A stretch of DNA of 64,000 bases from JAOPZW01 sp963764585 (GTDB taxonomy: Bacteria; Actinomycetota; Thermoleophilia; Solirubrobacterales; Solirubrobacteraceae). Shown here piece after piece: positions 17,310-26,651 of the stretch (within the stretch, counting starts at the first letter, position 1; every line of letters starts with the position of its first letter). Both the position numbers and the translations under genes were made by a program. Location: the NCBI GenBank assembly GCA_963764585.1, contig CAVXTB010000007.1:1-64000 (forward strand), read 5' to 3'. Under the pieces are notes generated by a model. That model saw only the letters and a program-made list of their open reading frames with translations, did not search any database and was not told where the DNA came from.

Positions 17310-17915
17310 ATGCGCGGGCGGCTCATCACCATCGAGGGCCTCGACGGGGCGGGCAAGACGACGCTGGCCGACGGGCTGGTGGCGGCGCTGCCCGATGCGC
17401 TGCTGCTGCGCGAGCCGGGCGGCGTGGAGCTGTCCGAGCGGATCCGCGCGCTGGTCAAGGACCCGGCGCTGCACGTCGATCCCCGCGCCGAGGCGCTGCT
17501 GTACGCGGCGGCGCGCGCGCAGCTGGTCGCCGAGCGCGTCGAGCCGGCGCTGGCGGCGGGGACGTGGGTGCTGCTCGATCGCTTCGTCGACTCGTCGCTG
17601 GCCTACCAGGGCGCGGGGCGCGGGCTGGGCGTCGAGGCCGTGCGCTCCCTGAATGCGTTCGGCACGCGCGGCCTGACGCCCGATCGCACGCTGCTGCTGC
17701 GCGCCGACGCGGCGACGCGGGGGGCGCGCCGGGACGTGCGCGGCGAGGCGCCCGACCGCCTGGAGCGCGAGGACGGCGCGTTCTTCGAGGCGATCGCCGC
17801 GGCCTATGACGAGCTGGCGGCGGCGGAGCCGGGGCGGTTCCGCGTCCTCGACGCGGGTGCGCCGCCTGAGGCGGTCCTCGCCGCCGCGATCGCGGCGCTG
17901 GCCGATCTGCGATGA
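17310..17915 (+). CDS. tmk: Thymidylate kinase
   Basis: Tmk phosphorylates dTMP to dTDP in the cytoplasm. The 201-residue length is normal. The P-loop is EGLDGAGKTTLA at residues 9-20. The DR(F/Y)-type motif is LLDRFVDSSLAYQGAGRGLG near residue 88, and the LID region follows (RRDVRGEAPDRLEREDGAFF). A GGAAGG ribosome-binding site lies just before the ATG. tmk and holB are neighbours in many bacteria but usually point the same way; here they are divergent. Confidence 0.93.
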   Translation: MRGRLITIEGLDGAGKTTLADGLVAALPDALLLREPGGVELSERIRALVKDPALHVDPRAEALLYAAARAQLVAERVEPALAAGTWVLLDRFVDSSLAYQGAGRGLGVEAVRSLNAFGTRGLTPDRTLLLRADAATRGARRDVRGEAPDRLEREDGAFFEAIAAAYDELAAAEPGRFRVLDAGAPPEAVLAAAIAALADLR

Positions 17916-17970
17916 GTCTCGCGGCGTCGCCGGGTCGCTACGTGCAACACGATCTTGCGAAGGAGACCAC

Positions 17971-18321
17971 ATGCCATCCGTTGACCGCATCGCTTGTGCC
18001 CGCGCTTCCTACGAGGCCTTCTCCGCGGGCGACCGGCAGGCCATCGAGGAGCTGTTCGCCGACGACCTCACGTTCTCCAGCCCTCCCGACCCCCGGCTCG
18101 ACCGCCCCGGTTACTTCGAGCGCTGCTGGCCGCACAGCGGCCACGGGCGGCCGTTCGAGTTCAAGCGCCTCGTCGAGATCGGCGACGACGTGCTCGTGAC
18201 CTATGAAAGCGTGAACGCCGACGGCGAGCGCTTTCGCAACACCGAGATCCTCGGTTTCGAGGGCGACAAGATCCGGACGATCGAGGTCTACTTCGGCTGG
18301 ACGCTGAGCGGGCCGCGCTAG
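17971..18321 (+). CDS. SnoaL-like / NTF2-fold protein
   Basis: A 116-residue single-domain protein of the SnoaL-like NTF2 superfamily. Typical features are the first helix (ARASYEAFSAGDRQAIEELFADDLTFSSP), a central His/Trp region and the closing strands (GERFRNTEILGFEGDKIRTIEVYFGW). Such proteins are small-molecule isomerases, dehydratases or binding proteins; the activity here cannot be predicted. ATG at 17971 has a good GAAGGAGA ribosome-binding site 9 nt upstream, unlike many genes in this window. Confidence 0.85.
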   Translation: MPSVDRIACARASYEAFSAGDRQAIEELFADDLTFSSPPDPRLDRPGYFERCWPHSGHGRPFEFKRLVEIGDDVLVTYESVNADGERFRNTEILGFEGDKIRTIEVYFGWTLSGPR

Positions 18322-18332
18322 CATCGCCCGCG

Positions 18333-18710
18333 ATGCCCGGACGCAGGGGAACGATCGTCCTCGCGTGCGCGGCCGCGCTCGCGGTCGCGGCGCCCGCCGG
18401 CGCGCTCGCCCAGGAGCCGTCGACAACCGGAGCGTCGCCGCTGACCGCGCCCGCCACGCCGAGCACCGCGCCCGCCTCCCCTTCGACGACGCAGGCCCAG
18501 CCTGCCGCCGACAACGGCCGCGACGTCCCCCTCGGGCTCGTCGTCGCCGGCGCGATCCTGCTCGCTGCGCTCGCGTTGTGGGGCTTGGCGCGCTGGTGGG
18601 CGTGGGAGCCGCCGTGGCTCGCGCGCTGGCGCCACGCGACCGCCGAGGCCGGCTGGCGCGCCAGCGCCGCGTGGGCGGAGTTCACCGATTGGCTGAGGCT
18701 GGGTCGATAG
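18333..18710 (+). CDS. Small exported/membrane protein
   Basis: The 125-residue product has a signal peptide (about 1-26), a Thr/Pro/Ser/Ala-rich low-complexity stretch (about 28-62), one membrane helix (LGLVVAGAILLAALALWGLARW, about 67-88 with surrounding residues) and a Trp-rich cytoplasmic tail (about 15% Trp over residues 85-120). I recognise no family. It follows the SnoaL-like gene by 11 bases and overlaps the next gene by 22 bases, so it probably belongs to the same transcript. A TAGCAT-N8-ATG arrangement is present, but its TAG is the stop codon of the previous gene. Confidence 0.55.
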   Translation: MPGRRGTIVLACAAALAVAAPAGALAQEPSTTGASPLTAPATPSTAPASPSTTQAQPAADNGRDVPLGLVVAGAILLAALALWGLARWWAWEPPWLARWRHATAEAGWRASAAWAEFTDWLRLGR

Positions 18711-19216
18711 ACGGGCTGCGCCTGGTGCCCCTCGGCGAGGAGCACCTCGACGCGGTCGCCGCGATGCTCGACGACGCCGACTCGCTGCGCTTCACGCGCG
18801 TGCCGGAGCCCGTGACGGACGACTTCCCGCGCTGGTGGCTCGAGCGCTACGAGGAGGGCCGGCGCGACGGCACCCGCGAGGCGTTCGCGGCGGTGGACGC
18901 CGACGGGGCATTCGTGGGGCTCGCGCTCGCGCCGCAGATCGACCGCGAGGGCCGCGAGCTCGAGCTCGGCTACATCGTCGCGCCGGGCGCCCGCGGTCGC
19001 GGCGCCGCGACGCGGATCCTCGCGCTGCTCACGCGGTGGGCCTTCGACGAGGCGGGCGCGCTGCGGATCGCGCTGATCATCGACGTCGCCAACGCGGCGT
19101 CCGAGCGCGTCGCCGAGCGCTGCGGCTACGTCCGCGAGGGCGTCATGCGCTCGGTCCACCTGAAGGGCGACACGCGCATCGACGCTGCGGTGTGGTCGCG
19201 GCTGGCGTCGGACTAG
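18689..19216 (+). CDS. GNAT family N-acetyltransferase (RimJ-like)
   Basis: The 175-residue protein has the GNAT fold of the RimJ/RimL type: LRLVPLGEEHLDAV at the start, LELGYIVAPGARGRGAATR near residue 90 containing the acetyl-CoA pyrophosphate-binding RGRGAA, and the late motif ANAASERVAERCGYVREG with the Gly-Tyr step. It should acetylate a protein N-terminus, amino acid or antibiotic-like amine. I placed the start at TTG 18689 because residues from LRLVPL onward are needed for the first strand; GTG at 18725 would be the alternative. Confidence 0.75.
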   Translation: MAEAGSIDGLRLVPLGEEHLDAVAAMLDDADSLRFTRVPEPVTDDFPRWWLERYEEGRRDGTREAFAAVDADGAFVGLALAPQIDREGRELELGYIVAPGARGRGAATRILALLTRWAFDEAGALRIALIIDVANAASERVAERCGYVREGVMRSVHLKGDTRIDAAVWSRLASD

Positions 19217-19242
19217 GTCCGCCGCTTCTCCGCGCGGCCGTG

Positions 19243-19583
19243 GCGGTGCCGTGCGGCCAGGGCACTGAGGGCGACGGGCCCATCCGCCGCGCCGGCGACC
19301 GCGTGCGTCCCGTGCGCGGTGTCTACGCAGTGGCGCCCGCGTTTGGGCGCCGGGCGCCCGTGTTCGGCAACACCTCGCGGACCGCTCAAACGAACTGTCC
19401 TGGATAGAGGGCGTATGGCGCCACCAACCCAGCACAGTTCGCGAGGACGGCCGCGCCGGGCCAGCCGAAAGTGTTGTGAAACACGCACAGCGCGCCGCTC
19501 GCGAACGGCCACGACGCGGCGTCGCCGCCACGCCAGCGGCTTCTCCCCCTCGGTGCCCTGGCAGCACAGCGCCGCAAGCTACG
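19243..19583. repeat. Inverted-repeat intergenic element, copy 1
   Basis: This roughly 340-bp stretch fills most of the 380-bp gap between two genes. The left arm (about 19243-19385) carries degenerate, reverse-oriented versions of two blocks that occur in the right arm (about 19464-19583). Block 1 reads GTGTTCGGCAACACCTCG on the left and, reversed, matches GTGTTGTGAAACACGC on the right. Block 2 is GCTTCTCCCCCTCGGTGCCC and onward at 19539-19573. The centre has CGAACTGT (19391-19398) and ACAGTTCG (19434-19441), a perfect dyad. Block 2 matches copies at 51749-51782 (inverted) and 52085-52119 at about 31-32 of 34-35 bases. No transposase is present. Nature unknown: a non-autonomous mobile element or a structured RNA are possible. 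Confidence 0.65.
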
Positions 19584-19596
19584 CGCGGATGACCGC

Positions 19597-20031
19597 CTAC
19601 CCCTCCTGCCCCGGTACGCAGCACGAGACCTTCCACGCGCCGCTCTCCTGGGCCACCTTGCCGTCGACCTTCAGGTCGCGCAGGCGGTAGACGAAGGAGC
19701 CGCCGGTCCCATCGACCTTGACGTCCTCGATCTTCGCGGTGGAGAACTGCTTGAGCTGGTCGTAGGGGATCGAGCGCAATGCCTGGGTCATGATCTGGCC
19801 GCACGTCTGGCCGCTGACCTCGGGGTTGGCGCGCACGACGGTCTCGGTGAACTGCTTCTGCAGCGCCTTGGTCATGTCCGCGCAGACGGCGTCGCCGTCG
19901 CGGGCGCCGAGGTCGTGGACGTAGGTCTCGGCGGCCTTGCGCGCGTGGTCGCTCTCGCTGTCGCCACCGCCGCAGCCGACCGCGGCGCTCAGCGCGACCA
20001 GGCACAGCAAGGCGACGGCCCGCCGGGACAT
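19597..20031 (-). CDS. Lipoprotein of unknown function
   Basis: The 144-residue protein begins with a lipoprotein signal: basic start, hydrophobic core and lipobox LSAAVGC with the modified Cys near residue 20, followed by a Gly/Asp/Ser tether. The rest looks like a small NTF2-like alpha/beta domain (ARKAAETYVHDLGARDGDAVC, then three late strands ending AWKVSCC), as found in many actinobacterial lipoproteins of unknown role. ATG at 20031 is 6 nt downstream of TAGCTT. It is divergent from nrdJ. Confidence 0.75.
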   Translation of the reverse strand: MSRRAVALLCLVALSAAVGCGGGDSESDHARKAAETYVHDLGARDGDAVCADMTKALQKQFTETVVRANPEVSGQTCGQIMTQALRSIPYDQLKQFSTAKIEDVKVDGTGGSFVYRLRDLKVDGKVAQESGAWKVSCCVPGQEG

Positions 20032-20037
20032 GGCGCA

Positions 20038-20043
20038 AAGCTA
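20038..20043 (-). promoter_or_regulatory. -10-like hexamer TAGCTT, leaderless start
   Basis: Minus-strand TAGCTT-N6-ATG in front of the lipoprotein gene, with no room for a ribosome-binding site. Confidence 0.4.
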
Positions 20044-20201
20044 CCCGCGCCGCGGGCGGCAGTACCCTAGGAGGGAGCACTCCAGCCTGTTTCGCGCCGG
20101 CGTTCCGTCCGCCCGTCAGCGGATGATCCAGGGTCCGTCACAACCCCCCGAACGGACGCCGCAAACACCGGGAATCGCGCGGCAGAAGAGGAGCTTTTCG
20201 A

Positions 20202-23192
<2,991 letters not shown>

Positions 23193-23211
23193 TCCGAGCG
23201 ACCTGATTGCA

Positions 23212-23243
23212 GGGAGAAGCCTCGGTCCGCCGGGGCTTCTCCC
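23212..23243 (+). terminator. Terminator 1 after nrdJ
   Basis: GGGAGAAGCC (23212-23221) pairs perfectly with GGCTTCTCCC (23234-23243) across a 12-nt loop, 19 bases after the nrdJ stop. There is no U-tract, which is common in GC-rich actinobacteria. Confidence 0.65.
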
Positions 23244-23264
23244 GCGTCGGCGAGTGACCCACGC

Positions 23265-23295
23265 CGAAGGGCCGCCCGCGGCGAGCGGCCCTTCG
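23265..23295. terminator. Terminator 2 after nrdJ
   Basis: CGAAGGGCCGC (23265-23275) pairs perfectly with GCGGCCCTTCG (23285-23295) across 9 nt, giving an 11-bp stem just downstream of the first hairpin. The tandem pair should isolate nrdJ from the genes that follow. Confidence 0.6.
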
Positions 23296-23384
23296 CACCC
23301 GGCGACAGCCGTGGCTTGCGACGAAGCATCCTCCGGCGCAGAGCCCGGGCAACCGGGACGTGCGGGAGATGACACGGCCGTCTC

Positions 23385-23492
23385 ATGCTGATGCTCCTCG
23401 GCGCGTGGGCCGTCGGCGGCCTCGCGCTCGGCCTGCTCGGCGAGCGCTACGGTCCCCACGTGCGCAACGCGCCTGCCCAAGCTCTCGCGTGA
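23385..23492 (+). CDS. 35-residue membrane microprotein coupled to an acetyltransferase gene
   Basis: ATG at 23385 opens a 35-codon frame starting MLMLLGAWAVGGLALGLLGE, a single hydrophobic helix rich in Gly and Leu, then a short polar tail. Its TGA (23490-23492) overlaps the GTG start of the next gene as GTGA. This is the same coupling seen between proven gene pairs in the window and is the main reason to believe it. Function unknown. Confidence 0.4.
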   Translation: MLMLLGAWAVGGLALGLLGERYGPHVRNAPAQALA

Positions 23493-24016
23493 CGCCGGCG
23501 GAGCTCGAGATCCACCGCGGCGGCGCGGACGACGCGCCGCGGCTGCTCGCGCTGTTCGACGACGCGGTCGCGTGGCTGACGGCGCGCGGCCAGACCGGGC
23601 AGTGGGGCAGCGAGCCGTTCTCGGCCAAGGCGTCGAACGTCGCCCGGGCGCAGGCGTGGGCCGCGAGCGGCGGCCTGTGGTTCGCCGCCGGCGGGGCGCT
23701 CGCGGGCGCGGACGGCTCGCCCGTGGGCGCGATCGTCCTCGGCGAGGCGCACGACTACGTGCCGCCGGCCGACCGGCCCGAGCTCTACGTCCAGGTCCTG
23801 CTGACCGCGGCCGCGTGGCGAGGCCGTGGCGTCGGCGCGCGCCTCGTCGCGCACGCCGTCGCGCTGGGCCGCGCGCGCGGTGCCGAGCAGCTGCGCGTGG
23901 ACTGCTGGGACGGCGTCGCGGCGCTGCCGGCGCAGTACGAGCGCCTCGGGTTCGAGCGCGTCGGATCGTTCCGCGTGCGCGACTGGCCGGGCGCCATCCT
24001 CGCCCGCCCGCTCTGA
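23489..24016 (+). CDS. GNAT family N-acetyltransferase
   Basis: The 175-residue protein shows the GNAT order: N-terminal helix pair (LLALFDDAVAWLTARGQTGQWGSEPF, a wording common in actinobacterial GNATs), central strand, then LYVQVLLTAAAWRGRGVGARL near residue 100 with the acetyl-CoA-binding RGRGVG, and a final ALPAQYERLGFERVG motif. Substrate unknown. The GTG start at 23489 overlaps the preceding microprotein stop by 4 bases. Confidence 0.82.
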   Translation: MTPAELEIHRGGADDAPRLLALFDDAVAWLTARGQTGQWGSEPFSAKASNVARAQAWAASGGLWFAAGGALAGADGSPVGAIVLGEAHDYVPPADRPELYVQVLLTAAAWRGRGVGARLVAHAVALGRARGAEQLRVDCWDGVAALPAQYERLGFERVGSFRVRDWPGAILARPL

Positions 24017-24024
24017 CGCGACCG

Positions 24025-24030
24025 TAGCCT
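24025..24030 (+). promoter_or_regulatory. -10-like hexamer TAGCCT, leaderless start
   Basis: TAGCCT-N7-GTG in the 21-base gap before the gene at 24038; it implies that this gene has its own promoter although it follows another acetyltransferase gene closely. Confidence 0.42.
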
Positions 24031-24037
24031 GTGCGGC

Positions 24038-24784
24038 GTGGACGAGGTCGCCCTCCGCGCGCGGGACTGGCACCACTCCGCGCACGCCGCGGTGTGCGAC
24101 GTCATCGAGCCGTGGGCGCACGGGACGGTCGTGCGGGCCACGCGCTATCCGAGCTACTACGACTTCAACCTCGTGCGCGTCGAGGACGACCCGGGCATGA
24201 GCGTCGACGCGCTCGGCGCCTTCGCCGACGAGGCGCTCGCGGGGCTCGAGCACCGGCGCCTCGACTTCGACGTCGCCGCAGCCGCCGAGCCGCTGCGCGC
24301 CGAGTTCACGGCGAAGGGCTGGCGCACCATGCGCGTGCTCTTCATGCGCCACGAGGCGCCGGCGCCCGACGGCCCCGCCGTGCCGGTCGAGGAGGTCCCC
24401 TACGACGCCGTTCACGACCTGCGCGCCGTCTGGCACGGGGAGGACTTCCCCGGCCAGGACACGTCCGGCTACCACGGGTCCGCGCGCGAAGTGGCGCTGC
24501 GCCGTGGCGCGCAGGTCCTGGCCGTCCGCGAGAACGGCGTGCCGATCGCGTTCGCCCAGCTCGAGCGCGACGGCAACGCAGCCGAGATCACCCAGGTCTT
24601 CGTCCACCCCGACCACCGCGGCGGCGGGCGCGGCACGGCGATGACGCGCGCGGCGATCGAGGTGGCCGGCGACGTCCAGGATCTCTGGATCGCCGCCGAC
24701 GACGAGGATCGCCCCAAGGAGCTCTACGCGCGCCTCGGGTTCCGCCCGGCGTGGACGATGCTGGAGCTCACGCGCTGGCCGTAG
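24038..24784 (+). CDS. Two-part GNAT family N-acetyltransferase
   Basis: The 248-residue protein has an N-terminal alpha/beta half without a clear acetyl-CoA loop and a C-terminal GNAT domain with AEITQVFVHPDHRGGGRGTAMT near residue 185 (the HRGGGRG acetyl-CoA loop) and KELYARLGFRPAW at the end. Such tandem proteins often keep only one active half. The GTG start at 24038 is supported by TAGCCT 7 nt upstream. It is convergent with trmO, 4 bases apart. Confidence 0.8.
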   Translation: MDEVALRARDWHHSAHAAVCDVIEPWAHGTVVRATRYPSYYDFNLVRVEDDPGMSVDALGAFADEALAGLEHRRLDFDVAAAAEPLRAEFTAKGWRTMRVLFMRHEAPAPDGPAVPVEEVPYDAVHDLRAVWHGEDFPGQDTSGYHGSAREVALRRGAQVLAVRENGVPIAFAQLERDGNAAEITQVFVHPDHRGGGRGTAMTRAAIEVAGDVQDLWIAADDEDRPKELYARLGFRPAWTMLELTRWP

Positions 24785-24788
24785 CCGG

Positions 24789-25205
24789 CTAGCGGTCCAG
24801 CTGCGGGTGAAGGACCGGCTTGACGTCCACGACCGGGGTCCCGTCGAGGGCCTCGAGGTTGCGCACGCGAAAGCGCGGGCCGTCGATCGCGGCGATCTGC
24901 ACCCGGTGCAGGCCGATCGGGTTCGGGCGATCGGGCGAGCGCGTGTTGAAGACGCCCTGCACGCGGTTGGCCGGGTCGCTGCGCGGGTGCACGCGCAGCA
25001 CGTCGCGGTCCGCGCGGTGCAGCCAGGTGAGCACGAGGACCTCCGAGCCCGGCTCGAGGTCGCGGAACGCCTCCGTGAACGCCTCGTCGAAGACGATCGT
25101 CGCTTCCGGCGAGCCCTCGTCGCCCTGCTTGGGAGCGGTGGCCGGGTCGACGAGCGACGACTCGACCCAGCCGATGGCCCGTAGGTTGTAGGCGTCGTCG
25201 GTCAC
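24789..25205 (-). CDS. trmO: TrmO-like tRNA m6t6A37 methyltransferase (TsaA domain)
   Basis: TrmO adds a methyl group from SAM to N6 of t6A37 in tRNA-Thr. The 138-residue protein is a single TsaA/VirR-like beta-barrel domain, which is the short form of the family. Key wording is LTWLHRADRDVLRVHPR near 65, then VFNTRSPDRPNPIGLHRVQI near 87, the SAM-binding RSPxRPNPIGL signature. GTG at 25205 overlaps the stop of the upstream regulator gene (GTGA), so the two genes are co-translated. Confidence 0.82.
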   Translation of the reverse strand: MTDDAYNLRAIGWVESSLVDPATAPKQGDEGSPEATIVFDEAFTEAFRDLEPGSEVLVLTWLHRADRDVLRVHPRSDPANRVQGVFNTRSPDRPNPIGLHRVQIAAIDGPRFRVRNLEALDGTPVVDVKPVLHPQLDR

Positions 25206-25780
25206 TGGCCTCGGACGGCAGGGTAGGTGAACGAGCACAGGGCGAGGCAGCCGCCCTCGGAGCGGTAGCTGTGGGGGACGTCGGCGGCGAAGTGCAGGGC
25301 ATCGCCTTCGTCGAGGCGCTCCTCGTGTCCCTCCGGGCCGACGGTGAGCGTCCCCTGCAGGCAGAGGACGAGCTCCTCGGTGCCGGGCGCATGGGCGCGA
25401 CTCGGGTAGAGCCTGCCCGGCTCCAATCGGATCTCGAGGGTCTCCAGGCGCCGGTCGCGGCCGTCGACGTGGATCAGGCGGCCCTCGACGCCCGACTCGA
25501 ACGAGAGCCACTCGCCGTCGCCGCGCCGGATCACCTGCGTATGGAGCGGATCGTCCTCGGCCAGCAGCGTGCCGACGGTGACGTCGAGCGCGCGGGCGAT
25601 GCGCCAGAGGGTCTCCAGCGACGGGTTGCCGGTGCCCGACTCGATGGTCGCGAGGATGGTCTTCGACAGGCCCGCCCGCGCAGCGGTCGCGCTGAGCGAA
25701 AGGCCCCGCGCCTCGCGGTGTGCGCGGACCTCGCGAGCCACGCGCGTGGCAACGGCGGAGAGGTCACCGGCAGCTTCCAT
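25202..25780 (-). CDS. XRE-type regulator with C-terminal cupin
   Basis: The 192-residue protein has an N-terminal helix-turn-helix of the XRE type (about residues 18-72: REARGLSLSATAARAGLSK, then ESGTGNPSLETLWRIARAL) and a C-terminal cupin barrel (about 110-185: GTEELVLCLQGTLTVG and GDALHFAADVPHSYRSEGG). This architecture is typical of regulators of amine, amino-acid or alcohol catabolism and of small transport/stress units. It is co-translated with trmO. ATG at 25780 is 6 nt downstream of TATAGT, and the dyad ATTGGACAAT at 25792-25801 touches that hexamer, a candidate autoregulatory operator. Confidence 0.88.
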   Translation of the reverse strand: MEAAGDLSAVATRVAREVRAHREARGLSLSATAARAGLSKTILATIESGTGNPSLETLWRIARALDVTVGTLLAEDDPLHTQVIRRGDGEWLSFESGVEGRLIHVDGRDRRLETLEIRLEPGRLYPSRAHAPGTEELVLCLQGTLTVGPEGHEERLDEGDALHFAADVPHSYRSEGGCLALCSFTYPAVRGQ

Positions 25781-25786
25781 GTGGTA

Positions 25787-25801
25787 ACTATATTGGACAA
25801 T
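25787..25801 (-). promoter_or_regulatory. TATAGT -10 element with adjoining dyad
   Basis: In an AT-rich island of an otherwise GC-rich region, minus-strand TATAGT (25792-25787) lies 6 nt before the regulator's ATG. The dyad ATTGGACAAT (25792-25801) adjoins it and would allow the XRE protein to block its own promoter. Plus-strand TATATT at 25789-25794 could serve the zinc-ribbon gene in the other direction. Confidence 0.45.
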
Positions 25802-25812
25802 CGGCAAGCAAA

Positions 25813-26651
25813 ATGACCCATCGAGCGACGACCTCGCCGCCGCGGCGCGCGCCCGCACGCGCGAGCAGGTCCGCGCGATCTTCGCCGCCACCCCGCAGGC
25901 CCCCGAGCGCGACTGCCCGCACTGCGGCGCGCGCGAGCGGACGCGTCACGAGCACTGCCCCGCCTGCGGCAGGTCGTACTTCGTCGCCCCGCCGCGCTTC
26001 TCGCGGCGGACACGGCTGGCGCTCGCGGCGGTCGGCGCTGGCCTCGCGGTGGCGGCGATCGCCGTGCTGGTCGTCTACTTCAGCGGGCAGGCGAGCGACA
26101 GCGCGTCCAGGCAGCGCTCGCGCCGCGCCGCGGCCGTTGCCGCCGAGCGCCGGCGGCTCACCCGCGAGCAGGCGCCTCATCACGCCCGCTCCGGGGTGCG
26201 CCTCCCGAGCGCGGATGCAAGTCCCGCCGAGCGGCGCGCCGCGCGCCGCCGGATGGTCGCGCGCCTCGAGGCAACGATCACGGCCGACGCGCGCGGTCGC
26301 ATCGCGCGCGGCGAGCTGGCCGGCAGCGGCGTGCGCAACACCGAGTGCGGGACGCTCCTGCGGGATCAGAGCACGCCCGACGAGGACGCCCTCGATCGCT
26401 CGCTTGGTCGCTACTCGTGCCTGGCGATCAGCCAGAGCGCCCGCCGAGGCGCGATCACGTCGCGCCTCGGCATCCCGTTCGTCGCCGTCGTCGACTTCCG
26501 TCGTGGCACCTTCACCTGGTGCAAGGACAACCCGGTCAGCCCGGCCGACATCAAGTCCCAGCTGGCGTTCGTGCGGCTGGCCCGCGAGTGCACGGCTGCT
26601 CGCGGGCCAGCGTTCGGCTCGGGCTACCTCGTCGAGGCGCCCACGCCCTGA
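25813..26651 (+). CDS. Zinc-ribbon membrane protein with a frameshifted start
   Basis: The reading frame that holds the gene (GTG at 26049 is its first ordinary start) is already clearly coding further upstream: it contains CPHCG ... HCPACGRSYF (codons from about 25914 to 25985), a two-knuckle zinc ribbon, then a basic stretch and a membrane helix (LALAAVGAGLAVAAIAVLVV). The distal part has VRNTECGTLLRD, YSCLAIS and AVVDFRRGTFTWCKDNP with conserved-looking Cys residues. No ATG, GTG or TTG exists in frame before 26049. The only ATG at the expected place (25813) is one base out of frame; restoring one G (ATGG for ATG) would give MDPSSDDLAAAARART and join the frame. It is either a frameshifted gene or a sequence error. 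The end overlaps the convergent MFS gene by 28 bases. Confidence 0.55.

Noticed and set aside
18319..18324. TAGCAT as a leaderless promoter for the small membrane gene at 18333
   Set aside because: Its TAG is the stop codon of the preceding gene, so the match is not independent evidence.
19213..19512. 99-codon minus-strand frame in the first inverted-repeat element
   Set aside because: Same reason: the frame is made of element arms, with no protein-like pattern.
20041..20201. Cobalamin riboswitch or NrdR box before nrdJ
   Set aside because: I looked for the conserved GCCACTG-type core and for AT-rich NrdR boxes and found neither in the 170-base gap.
26049..26651. GTG at 26049 as the true start of the zinc-ribbon gene
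   Set aside because: It would cut through the membrane helix and discard a clear zinc ribbon in the same frame.
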